Source: a virus
Strand: one strand, 5' to 3'
Virus record (IMG/VR): IMGVR_UViG_3300043543_000333
Coordinates: 1 to 25,556 of that record
Length of the DNA stretch: 25,556 bases
The notes below the pieces were generated by a model. It saw only the letters and a program-made list of their open reading frames with translations. It was not told where the DNA came from and did not search any database. A program made the translations under genes and the position numbers. Of this stretch, positions 7,128 through 15,484 are shown piece by piece. The stretch's first letter is position 1. Each line of letters starts with the position of its first letter.

Positions 7128-7181
7128 GCTTCGGTTCTTGCGTTCCCGCCAGAGGAGGGCGGGAGACGTCAGAACCGAAGC
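7128..7181 (-). other. Large two-part hairpin directly after the capsid gene
   Basis: The outer stem is 11 perfect bp (7128-7138 with 7171-7181). Inside it is a second stem, 7144-7150 with 7158-7164 (7 perfect bp, loop 7 nt), extended by cgt/acg (7141-7143 with 7166-7168) around one bulged base. It begins 9 nt beyond the capsid stop codon. No U-run follows on the coding strand, so it is more likely an mRNA stabiliser or processing signal that sets capsid levels apart from downstream genes. Confidence 0.8.
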
Positions 7182-7189
7182 ACAGATTA

Positions 7190-8359
7190 TTATGCTGCGG
7201 TCTTGAGAACTACGAAGGCTGCTGGTAAGGTTACCACCAAGCCGTGGCGGTGCTTGTAGACGATTCCTGTCTGGTCTGCTAATGCTACCTCCTTGCCGCC
7301 GAAACTGCCTGAGGCGAATTGCCCAACGCGGAGTTCCCCTTTGTCTCCGTAAGCGAGTGCTTTCAAGTTTCCGAAGATGGCAAATTTGGTTGAAACAGCC
7401 GATGCAGATAATGGAGGTAAATGCCGAATCGTGTACACGGGGAAGCCAAGAATTGAACCTACTGGCTTAAGACCGCCGCCTTGCGGTTGAAACTCAAGCC
7501 CGCTGTTGTTGGCATAACCGAAGATGTAGTTGCCTGCGTCATCTTTTTTTACACGGATTTTTGCCCAGACCGTGCGGTGGAAGTAGAATGCCGCGCCGTC
7601 AAGGACTGATTCCTCAACGTTGCCGATGGCATCTGATGCATCTTCGATACTGAAGTCGCTGAAGGCACCACCTCCTATTGTCTGCACCGTCACTTCGGGG
7701 TGATTGAGAACGCCGAGGAATGGCGCACCCACTCCTGTTAAGCCTTCCTTGTCGATTCGGTTAGCAAGCGCTTCTGCTCCAAGAGCCAGTAACCAATCCG
7801 CCAAATTGACGCTTGCATCCTGCAGAAGGTCATTGCCGACAACGAAGGGAAGCTGCCATTTTTTGAGGATAAGGTTGGCGTTCGCGAAGGTGAGGCCTGT
7901 TACCGAACCTGCAGCGTCAACGCCGAGGTATTCGCCTTCAAGGAATGCTCCTGTATAAGCAGGAACACCGAGCTCGTCGGTTGTAAGAGGCCACTTTTGG
8001 GCTTGGTTTAAAACCAGACCGACGGAAGCTGCGATGCGAACGATTGCCGCCGCCACTTCCTTGCCCACGAGATAACCGCCGCGATTATCCTGCTCTTCGA
8101 TGAGAGCTTCGTTCGCTTTGGTTGAAATTCCAGCAAAAGGAGCATTACGGACGGCCTTGCAGAATTCGATTTTCTGTTCGTCTGTCAAGCCCGATCGGTC
8201 GTAACCGAACAGTGCGCGCTCCACCCTTATTTGATTGACGATTTTGCGCGTTTCGGCTGCAACGATTGGGCTTACGGCTTCACCGAGGCGTTTCTCCAGA
8301 ACAGAATCGATCACGCTTTCCAGTTTGCCTTCCAGTTCTTTTATGAATTTTTCGTCCAT
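7190..8359 (-). CDS. Major capsid protein (HK97 fold)
   Basis: This is a 389-residue capsid protein of the HK97 class. The N-terminal ~80 residues are helical and charged (FIKELEGKLESVIDSVLEKR), as in the delta domain that serves as scaffold and is removed by the protease encoded just upstream. The mature part begins near DNRGGYLVGKEVAAAI, a common HK97-type start. Later landmarks are LILKKWQLPFVVGNDLLQD, GVGAPFLGVLNHPEV and the C-terminal ALADQTGIVYKHRHGLVV. The start ATG overlaps the end of the protease gene by 19 nt. The delta-domain cleavage point is inferred, not seen. Confidence 0.92.
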   Translation of the reverse strand: MDEKFIKELEGKLESVIDSVLEKRLGEAVSPIVAAETRKIVNQIRVERALFGYDRSGLTDEQKIEFCKAVRNAPFAGISTKANEALIEEQDNRGGYLVGKEVAAAIVRIAASVGLVLNQAQKWPLTTDELGVPAYTGAFLEGEYLGVDAAGSVTGLTFANANLILKKWQLPFVVGNDLLQDASVNLADWLLALGAEALANRIDKEGLTGVGAPFLGVLNHPEVTVQTIGGGAFSDFSIEDASDAIGNVEESVLDGAAFYFHRTVWAKIRVKKDDAGNYIFGYANNSGLEFQPQGGGLKPVGSILGFPVYTIRHLPPLSASAVSTKFAIFGNLKALAYGDKGELRVGQFASGSFGGKEVALADQTGIVYKHRHGLVVTLPAAFVVLKTAA

Positions 8360-10044
8360 CTTTTTCTTGCTCGCTCGTTGAATTTTTCGAGCGATTTGCT
8401 TGTGATATTGTTAATTAAACGCAAGACCTGACGAACCGCAAGCCATTCATTGAGATTGAGGGCTTCGGCGTCAAACCCTGCGTCGATCGACCTTTGTTTT
8501 GGCATCTCGCTTTGGCGAGATTCCCCTGCCGCGCCACCCTGCCCTTTTTGGGTTGAGGCGGCGTTGTTGATTGCTTTTTGAATTTTTTCTGCTTCTTCCT
8601 CTCCGTATTCGGTGCGAACAATTTCGATGATTGCTTGCGAATGCCGCACGATTGCGTCGTCTACTTCAGTTTGAAGGGCTGCGAGTTCTGCCCCAATCTT
8701 TTCAAGATTAAGCGTTCGAGTTGCATTGATCGTTGTATCTTTTGGCATAAAATCTTGGTATGGAATACCCTTGTGTTCTTCTACCCATGCTTGCGCTTCG
8801 GTTTCTGTCCATTTTTCCTTATCAAAAAGAAAAGTAATTATCTCAACGCCGACATTACATTTGCCGTTCTCGTATTCTCCCTTCGGGCATCCTGTTAATG
8901 CTTTGATGCCTTTTTCTTCGCTGATGGTAATTGTCCTGATGCTGTCGGGGTCATAGTCGTCTGGATCCTTGACTGGAATTCTGATGTAGTTTTCTGTGAC
9001 TTCTGGCTTTGTGGTTGCATTTTTCATTGATTTTTCTGGCGGCTCTTTGTCAAATTGCGCGTAGTGCTTCGCCAGATGGTTGTAAACTGCATCCCATTCA
9101 TCGTCTGGGATATCAACTCCACCCCTTGCACCCATTAGGGCTGCCATTGCCGCCGCTACTCCGCGCCAGACAACCTTGAGTTCGCCGTCGATCACCTCAT
9201 GGTGCGGGAGTTTGTATGCACCGAAGGTTTCTTTGTTTTCGACATCATACCAAGCGAAGCCCCTGCGGTATTTTTCCCAATCTATGGTGTCTGGCTCTCC
9301 CGAGCCATCGCTTGATGCCCATTTTCGAAGAGACATCACTGCTCTGTCCGCATCCCAGTCCCTGTCCTCTGGCGCTTTTGGTGTTTCTGCAAAAGGAACT
9401 GCGGCTTTAGCGTTCACGATGATCCCTTTAGTTGCGAGCATTGGCAGGTCAAGCCCCAATTTTTGAACTGCATTCAGAGAAAGCGCAAAGGGATTTGCTG
9501 GGACAGGAACGAATGACCACTCCAGAAGTTCGGCTTTAAGGATTCGATTGTCTTGTGCCTCTTTGGGAATAAAGCCAACGGATGTTGCCCGAACAATTTT
9601 TAGATCGTAAAGTTTCCTGATTTGCTGAGCAAATGGATTCGCTTCTTCGGGCGCGAAGCGTCCGCGTGCTACGAGCTTACCATCTTTGACTTCTATTTCA
9701 TCGGTTATACCAATCGGAAGGCTGGAATAGTCATGAGCCCATAGAACCACGGGGTTCATGCGGTAGAAAGTCAAGTCCCAGCCCGCCTGATCAATAGTTT
9801 CGCCTTGTCTGTCGACCTCTTCCGTTGAAACTATTACCTCAAAAGTACCCGAATCGTTCGACTCTTTGATGCGTTGAAGAACCTCCTGAAAATCAGGTGC
9901 ACGAAAACGATCGGATATCTCCTTTTTGATTTCTTCTGTTAAAATTTTGTGATCTATTTTTTTCATTTTGTGTTTTGAGTTATTTTTCGACCCAACCGCT
10001 GGATCATAAATTGAAATTGTTGGCTCTTTTTTTTGTTTAGACAT
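8341..10044 (-). CDS. Prohead protease with extra domains and scaffold-like tail
   Basis: The protein has 567 residues, far longer than an HK97 protease (about 200-230). Residues 65-190 are the serine protease: EVIVSTEEVDRQGETID, His104 in LWAHD, Ser155 in ATSVGF, and LEWSFVPVPANPFAL closing the domain. Residues about 225-340 form a second domain (YKLPHHEVIDGELKVVWRGV, then NHLAKHYAQFDKEPP) known to me from fused phage proteases. Residues 375-425 form an XkdF-like segment (FLFDKEKWTETEAQAWVEEH). The last ~120 residues are helical and polar, and may act as internal scaffold. It matures the capsid from within the prohead. An ATG at 9966 is an alternative start; I prefer 10044 because it follows the portal stop by 5 nt in the usual AAAACTATG context. 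Confidence 0.85.
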   Translation of the reverse strand: MSKQKKEPTISIYDPAVGSKNNSKHKMKKIDHKILTEEIKKEISDRFRAPDFQEVLQRIKESNDSGTFEVIVSTEEVDRQGETIDQAGWDLTFYRMNPVVLWAHDYSSLPIGITDEIEVKDGKLVARGRFAPEEANPFAQQIRKLYDLKIVRATSVGFIPKEAQDNRILKAELLEWSFVPVPANPFALSLNAVQKLGLDLPMLATKGIIVNAKAAVPFAETPKAPEDRDWDADRAVMSLRKWASSDGSGEPDTIDWEKYRRGFAWYDVENKETFGAYKLPHHEVIDGELKVVWRGVAAAMAALMGARGGVDIPDDEWDAVYNHLAKHYAQFDKEPPEKSMKNATTKPEVTENYIRIPVKDPDDYDPDSIRTITISEEKGIKALTGCPKGEYENGKCNVGVEIITFLFDKEKWTETEAQAWVEEHKGIPYQDFMPKDTTINATRTLNLEKIGAELAALQTEVDDAIVRHSQAIIEIVRTEYGEEEAEKIQKAINNAASTQKGQGGAAGESRQSEMPKQRSIDAGFDAEALNLNEWLAVRQVLRLINNITSKSLEKFNERARKRWTKNS

Positions 10045-10049
10045 AGTTT

Positions 10050-12236
10050 TTATTCAATGATTTCGATTTCATCGGGGCGAATGTAGCAACGGCAGTTCGG
10101 GTGAAGCGCTCCACCCGAGATCGGGGCGTAATCGACCACTAATGTTCCACCCTCTTTGCCTTCTACCACATCACCCTTTTCAAAGAAATTTTCTTCGATA
10201 GAAACAACCTTACCGTTCAGCGGCGCGCAAAATTCGCAGACCCTCTCATCCACAGCAGTGTACCATCGAATCGTCTTTACAATTCCCGATTTTTTCCAAG
10301 CTTCACGGGTAGCATCATTTGCGATTCGGTAGGTTTCGGTGAGGGCTACACGTTCGGCGCGAACATCATCCGACCATTCGCGAACCGTTGAAACCATATC
10401 GGTAAGCTCTCGAAGACTTGCGCCTTCTTCGAGGGCTTCTGTTAGAACTTCTTTTAGCGCTTGGCGTGTTGTGCGGTTATATTCTTTCGCCATAAATTCG
10501 ATCGAGCGGTCAAGGGCGCGACGAACTTCAGGCGTGAGGATATTGAGATCCTCGATACCGAGAAGTGCGGCTGCTTCTTTGCCTTCTTTTTGATAAAGAT
10601 CTGTGAGGATTGGTGAAACGAGGTCTATCATAATACCGACCCACTCTTCCTCGTCAAAGAGGAGATCGGGATCGATTGCTTTCTGTGATTTCAAAATGCG
10701 GGGTAGGTTTTTGACAATTTCTGCCTCTTGTTTTTTATTAAAATCGCGAATTGAATCTGTAAGGCGTTTTTCATAGGGCGTGAGGCGAATGACGAATGCT
10801 TTCCAAACTGCTTCGTATTCCGCGTCCGTTAGAGAAGTGATGTTTTTGGCTTTTGTTTCTCTGATCTCTTTAAGTTTTGATTGCGTTTCGGTAAGCGTTT
10901 TTGCTACACTTTCTGCGATCATTTTGGCAATTTGCTTTCTTTTTTCGGCACTGCGGGCGTAGCGCGTTTTCCTTTTCGGTGGTCGCCCTTTCAGGCGGGG
11001 TTTTTCGCTTTTTTTGATCGGGCTACCAAGCGGAACGCTCGAGAAGTCCGTCATGACGCTGTCGCCGCCTGTAATTGGAGGTAATCCCTCTTCTTCGCGC
11101 ACTTCGTTGACGCTTTTGTATGGCTTATTAGCAAGTGCGGCTCGATATTCTGCAATTTTCAGCTCGCGATTTTCTGGAACAGGGTCGACGAAGTCGAGGA
11201 AGAGATCATCGCCAAAACGCGGTACGAGGAATTCGTTGAGATATGAAACAATGAGCTGCATTTTTGGCTTGATCGTTCGCGCGGCGAAGACATAGTTTGC
11301 GGTTTCGGCAGTTGCGCGGTTTGTTTCCGATTCTGCGGTGCCGAGAATTGTTTTTGGTACGCGAAAGCCTGCGAGGATTTTGTCACGCATAACCTGCTGC
11401 AAATTGTAGAAGTCCATATCTTTAGGGTTATCGGAGAGCGGAGTGTATTTTGTGCCGCTCGGAAGCGCGGCGATTTGATATGCGTTGTCAACGCCCGAAA
11501 ATATCTGCGCAAATGATCTTCGGAGATATTCGAGCTGCTCTTTGGTGAGGGCTGTGCTTGATTCAAGCAGCCCTGTGAGGCGGGCGCCATTTTTGAAGTA
11601 TTTGAGATTAAGTTCTGAAGCGTAATTGTCGGCAAGAATCCAGTTGAGAATCGCTTGCACGGTTCCGATGCCTTCATAAGGATCGTTCGGGTCTGGATAT
11701 TTCAGGTGAATAATTTGGTATGGCTTTAATTCGCGAGTTTCCGTTCCAATACGTACTTCATAGCCAGTAATAAGGTTCGGGATGCCGCCGCGCTTTGGCG
11801 AAACATAGCGAGGATTCAAGGGATAGATCGCGGCTGGTTTATCATTTTCGTTTTCGACGCCATCAAGGAGAAGGTATGCGTTCCCCGCAAGCTCGAGATG
11901 CGAGGCGATGATATATTTCAGCTCGTAGCCCGTCATGATGGAATTCACGCCGTTCAAAAGATCAAGGATTTCGTGTTCGAAAATCTCTTCTTGATCTCCT
12001 GAGGCTGTAATACGAAAAAGCCGAAAGTCGATGCTGGCAACGGCTTCCGCGATTGCGCGGACGCAGGCATATGTCCAAGAATTGAAAAGTTGCATCGCGC
12101 GAGCTGCTTGTGCTTTTTTCTCGCCGAATGAAAGCAGAAAATTGCTCGAAGATCCAACATTCGACGCAAGAGGAAGGTTCTCAAGGTGCGACTTCGAATA
12201 ACCAAAGCGACGAAGAATTTTGTCGATTAGTGTCAT
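10050..12236 (-). CDS. Portal protein fused to a Mu F-like head morphogenesis domain
   Basis: From ATG 12236 the product has 728 residues. Residues 1-390 are an HK97-type portal: FNSWTYACVRAIAEAVASID, the wing segment LAGNAYLLLDG, LKYPDPNDPYEGIGTVQAI, and AGFRVPKTILGTAESETN. A basic linker follows (GRPPKRKTRYARSAEKRK). The last ~120 residues are a Mu F/SPP1 gp7-like domain (RVALTETYRIANDATREAW, YTAVDERVCEFCAPLNG, ALHPNCRCYI) that carries the family's Cys/His pattern. The portal forms the DNA gate; the F-like protein is normally a separate minor head protein. A GTG at 12275 could add 13 residues but lies inside the 5' hairpin, so ATG is preferred. Confidence 0.9.
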   Translation of the reverse strand: MTLIDKILRRFGYSKSHLENLPLASNVGSSSNFLLSFGEKKAQAARAMQLFNSWTYACVRAIAEAVASIDFRLFRITASGDQEEIFEHEILDLLNGVNSIMTGYELKYIIASHLELAGNAYLLLDGVENENDKPAAIYPLNPRYVSPKRGGIPNLITGYEVRIGTETRELKPYQIIHLKYPDPNDPYEGIGTVQAILNWILADNYASELNLKYFKNGARLTGLLESSTALTKEQLEYLRRSFAQIFSGVDNAYQIAALPSGTKYTPLSDNPKDMDFYNLQQVMRDKILAGFRVPKTILGTAESETNRATAETANYVFAARTIKPKMQLIVSYLNEFLVPRFGDDLFLDFVDPVPENRELKIAEYRAALANKPYKSVNEVREEEGLPPITGGDSVMTDFSSVPLGSPIKKSEKPRLKGRPPKRKTRYARSAEKRKQIAKMIAESVAKTLTETQSKLKEIRETKAKNITSLTDAEYEAVWKAFVIRLTPYEKRLTDSIRDFNKKQEAEIVKNLPRILKSQKAIDPDLLFDEEEWVGIMIDLVSPILTDLYQKEGKEAAALLGIEDLNILTPEVRRALDRSIEFMAKEYNRTTRQALKEVLTEALEEGASLRELTDMVSTVREWSDDVRAERVALTETYRIANDATREAWKKSGIVKTIRWYTAVDERVCEFCAPLNGKVVSIEENFFEKGDVVEGKEGGTLVVDYAPISGGALHPNCRCYIRPDEIEIIE

Positions 12237-12247
12237 AAAATTGAAAA

Positions 12248-12284
12248 GCCCGCAATTTTTGGCGCTTTCGCGCACGTTGCGAGC
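12248..12284 (-). promoter_or_regulatory. Structured 5' leader of the portal gene
   Basis: An 8-bp stem (12248-12255 with 12277-12284, one G-U pair) encloses a short GCGC-GAAA-GCGC hairpin with a GNRA-type loop (12262-12273). It lies 11 nt before ATG 12236 within the ~79-nt leader predicted from the late promoter. It is not followed by a U-run. A role in translation control or transcript stability is inferred. Confidence 0.55.
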
Positions 12285-12321
12285 TTATTGTTCTTCAATT
12301 CAGCTCGATGATTTTGATTTC

Positions 12322-12349
12322 AGTGTATATCAATTTTTGATTTTGTCAA
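12322..12349 (-). promoter_or_regulatory. Late-region sigma70-type promoter
   Basis: The coding strand carries a perfect TTGACA (12349 down to 12344), a 16-bp spacer and TACACT (12327 down to 12322, with the conserved TA and final T). It sits in the 95-nt gap between the last early-region gene and the portal gene, so it would start the structural transcript near 12315. A TTTTCCACA site (12357-12365), which fits the relaxed DnaA-box consensus, lies just upstream. Confidence 0.7.
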
Positions 12350-12370
12350 TAGTAAGTTTTCCACAATATT

Positions 12371-12571
12371 CTATGCGAGCGGGAAGACGCGGAATTTATC
12401 ATCAAGGTCTGAGTCAGAATCGATTTTATTTTGCCTGTAAATATCAAAGCGAACGAGTTTGCCGCGTTGGAATATAAAGCGCAGTTCGCCGTAAAATTCC
12501 TCACTTTGTGCGAGGTCGCAGGCTTTTTTGATTATTTCCCAGTGCGAGGTAAATTTTGGTGTGTCGTTCAT
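12371..12571 (-). CDS. DUF2292-like small protein
   Basis: A 66-residue protein encoded between the large terminase and the late promoter. The segment EFYGELRFIFQRGKLVRFDI resembles DUF2292 and YezG-like small proteins, which have a short two- or three-strand unit with a conserved 'YGxxxxxxxxGK' pattern. The N-terminal helix (HWEIIKKACDLAQSE) fits too. These proteins are common in phages and have no established function. Its ATG overlaps the terminase TGA (ATGA), so the two are probably translationally coupled. The family call is by pattern only. Confidence 0.5.
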   Translation of the reverse strand: MNDTPKFTSHWEIIKKACDLAQSEEFYGELRFIFQRGKLVRFDIYRQNKIDSDSDLDDKFRVFPLA

Positions 12572-13980
12572 ATTAGCCCGATAACTTCTGGTTTCTCAAA
12601 TCCGAATCGAAGTAGTCCAAGAATTAAATAAACGAACGCATCGACAAGATCATCGTGTTCCTCGATGCCAAATCCTAAAAGCTGGATGATCAAATCTTCG
12701 CAGCCTCGACGCGGGAATAAAATCGTGCCGTTTTGGATATACGGAACAATGGCGCGGAGGCGGCTGCGCTTGTCTGTGCCCGCTTTCATTGGAACTGCGG
12801 CAAGGAGGTGCCGCTGCATTTCTTGGATTGCCACTTTCTGGTAAGCCACATCCTCAACGAAGAATTGATGTATACCGCCTTTTGTTTGCGCGATGGCGCG
12901 CGCCTGTTCAAGGAATTCGTGAAAAAGAAGGCGGTCATTGATCGGATGCGGCTCAATGAAAATTCGAGGCTGGTCTCCGACGAAGATAAGATTGCCTGTT
13001 ACCATCGCCGTGTAGTCCGCGGTCTGCTTCTGGCTCGAGGCGAGGTCGACGCCTGTGCCGCTTGCACTCGGTTCCGCAGTTGGCGGCTGGTCGTAGTAGT
13101 GAATCATATCCTCTGTCACCTCCTGACCTTCCTCGGGAACGATTTTAAGAAGCATCTCGCGCTGCCAAGCGCTTGCGCCGAGTTCTGCACGGCGCGTCTC
13201 GATTGCTTGCGCGGTTGGATATTTTGCTGGCCATGTCACATTTCCTTGTGCGTCGATGAGTGGATATTCGAGAACCTTGAATGTTTCATCTTTTTTCAAT
13301 CGCGCAAGAAGCGCGTCGGTGTGGAGCCAGTTACCGATGATGATGAGTTTGCCGTCTTTTTCATCGAGTGCGGGGATGACTTCACCCTTCAGCCATTTTT
13401 CGGTTTTGTCGCGGTTTTCTTTGGTTCGAACCCATTCGAGATCTTCGGGGTCGTCAATGATGATGAGCTTCGGGCGGTGTTGCTGGTGCTTCAGACCGCG
13501 GATTTTTTGACCTCGGGAGCGCGCCATGATGCGGACGCCATTTTTCAGGAGAATGTTTGTTGCTTGCCATTCGAAGTCCGAATCCTTCATATCGCCATAG
13601 TCGGCAAGAATACGTTCATTTGTTTCGAGTTCATATTTGATATTCGCGATATTGATTTTTGCCTGTGCGAAGGTGTCGGCAATCGGCAGAATGAATTGAT
13701 ACTTATCCGATCGCTCAAGCGCAGCCCACAAAGGAAGCGCAAGGGAGCAGAAGGTGGTTTTCGCGCTGCCTCGAAAGGCAACGACAAGGAGCATGCGGAT
13801 GGAATCATCTTCAAGTGCCTCGATAAGTTCGCGGTGGAAGGTTGCGGGCGGGAGCGTGAGATGATGAGAAAGGTAAAGCAGACAGAAGCCAAGCAAGCTT
13901 TGTGCCTGCATACGGCGCATGCGGTAATCATCAAGAATTGCGGCTGCTTCGTGGTATTCAATTTTTAGTGGATTCTCCAT
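12568..13980 (-). CDS. terL: Terminase large subunit
   Basis: This 470-residue protein is the packaging motor. The N-terminal ATPase carries a Walker A motif at residues 69-76 (FRGSAKTT) and Walker B at 172-180 (LIIIDDPED), followed by the coupling segment GKLIIIGNWLH. The C-terminal RNase H-like nuclease has Asp312 in GVDLASSQKQTADYTA, an acidic pair near residue 376 (FFVEDVAY) and HDDLVDAFVY (443-447) with the last metal-binding Asp. All expected catalytic residues are present. Its start overlaps the small-subunit gene by 23 nt. It cuts the concatemer and drives DNA through the portal, whose gene follows after the late promoter. Confidence 0.95.
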   Translation of the reverse strand: MENPLKIEYHEAAAILDDYRMRRMQAQSLLGFCLLYLSHHLTLPPATFHRELIEALEDDSIRMLLVVAFRGSAKTTFCSLALPLWAALERSDKYQFILPIADTFAQAKINIANIKYELETNERILADYGDMKDSDFEWQATNILLKNGVRIMARSRGQKIRGLKHQQHRPKLIIIDDPEDLEWVRTKENRDKTEKWLKGEVIPALDEKDGKLIIIGNWLHTDALLARLKKDETFKVLEYPLIDAQGNVTWPAKYPTAQAIETRRAELGASAWQREMLLKIVPEEGQEVTEDMIHYYDQPPTAEPSASGTGVDLASSQKQTADYTAMVTGNLIFVGDQPRIFIEPHPINDRLLFHEFLEQARAIAQTKGGIHQFFVEDVAYQKVAIQEMQRHLLAAVPMKAGTDKRSRLRAIVPYIQNGTILFPRRGCEDLIIQLLGFGIEEHDDLVDAFVYLILGLLRFGFEKPEVIGLI

Positions 13981-14518
13981 TTTGTGTGGGAAGTTTTAAT
14001 CCCTGCGCTGGTAGATTTTTCGCTTCATCTGGGTTTTTGGGTTTAATCAACCCCCATTTTAGAAAAACCGAAAGGATTTTCGCTTTTTCTGCATCTGTAA
14101 GTGGCGCGGGGCGGTGTTCGATTTCGCCAAGATGTCGGGTGAAAACACCAGCGTCCATCTCGGCCTGCAAAAGTTCGAGCTCATTTTTGAAAAGTTCTCT
14201 GAGAGCCACGATGCGAGCCACGGGAGGGTTGTTCGGATTTGTCGCCTCGCGCCAGAGGCGCTCGTCAATCAACCTTTTCTTGTCTTGGATTGTTGCGATG
14301 CGGAGGTTAAGATTTGCAAGTTCGAGGCGTCTGCGCCGCTCTTCGATGATTTTTTTCATTAGCTTAGCAATGTATTCATCATCAAGGTGCAGTGGCGCTT
14401 CGATGCTCTGCTCGAGCACGGTTTGAATTTCACGGGGCGTCGCGTTCGGACGCAGAATCATAACGGCACGAACGCGCTCGAGATGGTATTTTCTTTTTTC
14501 TTCGGAATAAGCGGGCAT
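13958..14518 (-). CDS. terS: Putative terminase small subunit
   Basis: This 186-residue protein is encoded directly before, and overlapping, the large subunit. It begins with a DNA-binding-like helical region (MILRPNATPREIQTVLEQS), continues with long charged helices likely to oligomerise (IAKLMKKIIEERRRRLELAN, ELFKNELELLQAEMDAGVFT), and ends in a polar tail. This order (N-terminal helix-turn-helix, coiled-coil core, variable C-terminus) is normal for small terminases, which recognise the packaging site. No exact family was recognised, so the call is based on position and architecture. It follows the glycosyltransferase after 6 nt. Confidence 0.7.
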   Translation of the reverse strand: MPAYSEEKRKYHLERVRAVMILRPNATPREIQTVLEQSIEAPLHLDDEYIAKLMKKIIEERRRRLELANLNLRIATIQDKKRLIDERLWREATNPNNPPVARIVALRELFKNELELLQAEMDAGVFTRHLGEIEHRPAPLTDAEKAKILSVFLKWGLIKPKNPDEAKNLPAQGLKLPTQNGESTKN

Positions 14519-14524
14519 GTATAT

Positions 14525-15484
14525 TTAGGCATTATTTATAATTGAAAAATCTAAATCGTGCATACTTAATATTGCTTTAGCATTTTCTGCTATTTTTTTT
14601 ACATTTTCTTCGGAACAATGCATTATAAGATCCGCAAGCTCCATTTCATTTTCAACAGCAAAACAATTTTCACCAGGACGCAAAATCTCAATCCCATTCT
14701 CAAACCATTTTTTATTAAGAATAAGAACTGCACCAGAATAAATCGCTTCTAAAAAAGTATATTGTGTACCAGCACCATCATTTTTTATAGCAGTCATATC
14801 TACCATAAAACGGGCTGGGGCAAGGATATTGCCAACCGAAGCAAAACTTTTACCAAATTCTCCGTGCCAATATTTTCGCAAGTTTAATCCTTTTAACTTA
14901 TGAAACTCATAAATGGGGTTAATAACGCCATAGATTTTAATTGGTGGGAAGCCCTCTTTTTCTAAAATTTGATTCGCTTTCAAAATAATTTCAGTGTGTT
15001 TATCAAAATCAATCCGAGAAATAGCCACCACTTCTTTCTTTTCAACTGGCGGCGGCAGTGGGTATTGATAAAAAGGGTGATTGATATTAACAGATTGAAT
15101 GCCGTATTTTTTCAATAAAAGATTCTGCATTTGACGACGAATTGTGATAATTTTAAACTCTTTAAGATATGGAACTATGTCGGGCTTAATTTCGGTCGGA
15201 TCATGCATTACAAGCCGCATCCCCCGCAAATATGGTAAAAGGTGATAATAACTTTTATCAAAGGCGGTAATAATGGGGTTTGGAAGTGATCGTAGCGTTT
15301 CGCAGGGTATATTTTGATATGCTAAGTTCCAACCGAAGTCCCGATTTTTTCTTTCAAAGCGTTTTCCTACGCGATAAATACCCACCAATCCCCCTTTTTG
15401 TTTCAAAAGATGCGCAAGATGCGCCGTAAAGGTTACCCACCCTCCCAATTTTGGCTTTGCTAAATATAAAAGTGAAAATATCAT
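14525..15484 (-). CDS. GT-B fold glycosyltransferase, probable DNA-base glycosyltransferase
   Basis: This 319-residue protein has GT-B/GT4 landmarks. It begins with a Rossmann-like strand and Gly turn (LLYLAKPKLGGWVTF). The C-terminal donor-binding half starts at VVAISRIDFDKHTEIILK (152-169), the usual 'SRL...K' nucleotide-sugar segment. NDGAGTQYTFLEAIYSGAVL (235-253) corresponds to the acidic donor-contact motif; here it is D-x9-E rather than the common E-x7-E. RPGENCFAV completes it. Its ATG overlaps the dioxygenase TGA, so the two are coupled. In that setting I infer that it adds a sugar to the hydroxymethyl base made by the dioxygenase. It could instead modify a protein or cell surface. 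The gene is AT-rich: 32-33% GC in two sampled 60-base lines versus 52% in the terminase and portal lines sampled. Confidence 0.75.
   Translation of the reverse strand: MIFSLLYLAKPKLGGWVTFTAHLAHLLKQKGGLVGIYRVGKRFERKNRDFGWNLAYQNIPCETLRSLPNPIITAFDKSYYHLLPYLRGMRLVMHDPTEIKPDIVPYLKEFKIITIRRQMQNLLLKKYGIQSVNINHPFYQYPLPPPVEKKEVVAISRIDFDKHTEIILKANQILEKEGFPPIKIYGVINPIYEFHKLKGLNLRKYWHGEFGKSFASVGNILAPARFMVDMTAIKNDGAGTQYTFLEAIYSGAVLILNKKWFENGIEILRPGENCFAVENEMELADLIMHCSEENVKKIAENAKAILSMHDLDFSIINNA

Noticed and set aside
12733-13968. Open frame of 411 codons on the plus strand
   Set aside because: It is antisense to the large terminase, whose Walker and nuclease motifs are all present. The plus-strand product is Cys/Phe-rich with no recognisable domain, a typical shadow.
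14525-15484. Host surface-polysaccharide glycosyltransferase (serotype conversion)
   Set aside because: Such genes usually sit with membrane flippases or anchors and have membrane helices; here it overlaps a DNA-type dioxygenase gene and shows none. Not fully excluded.
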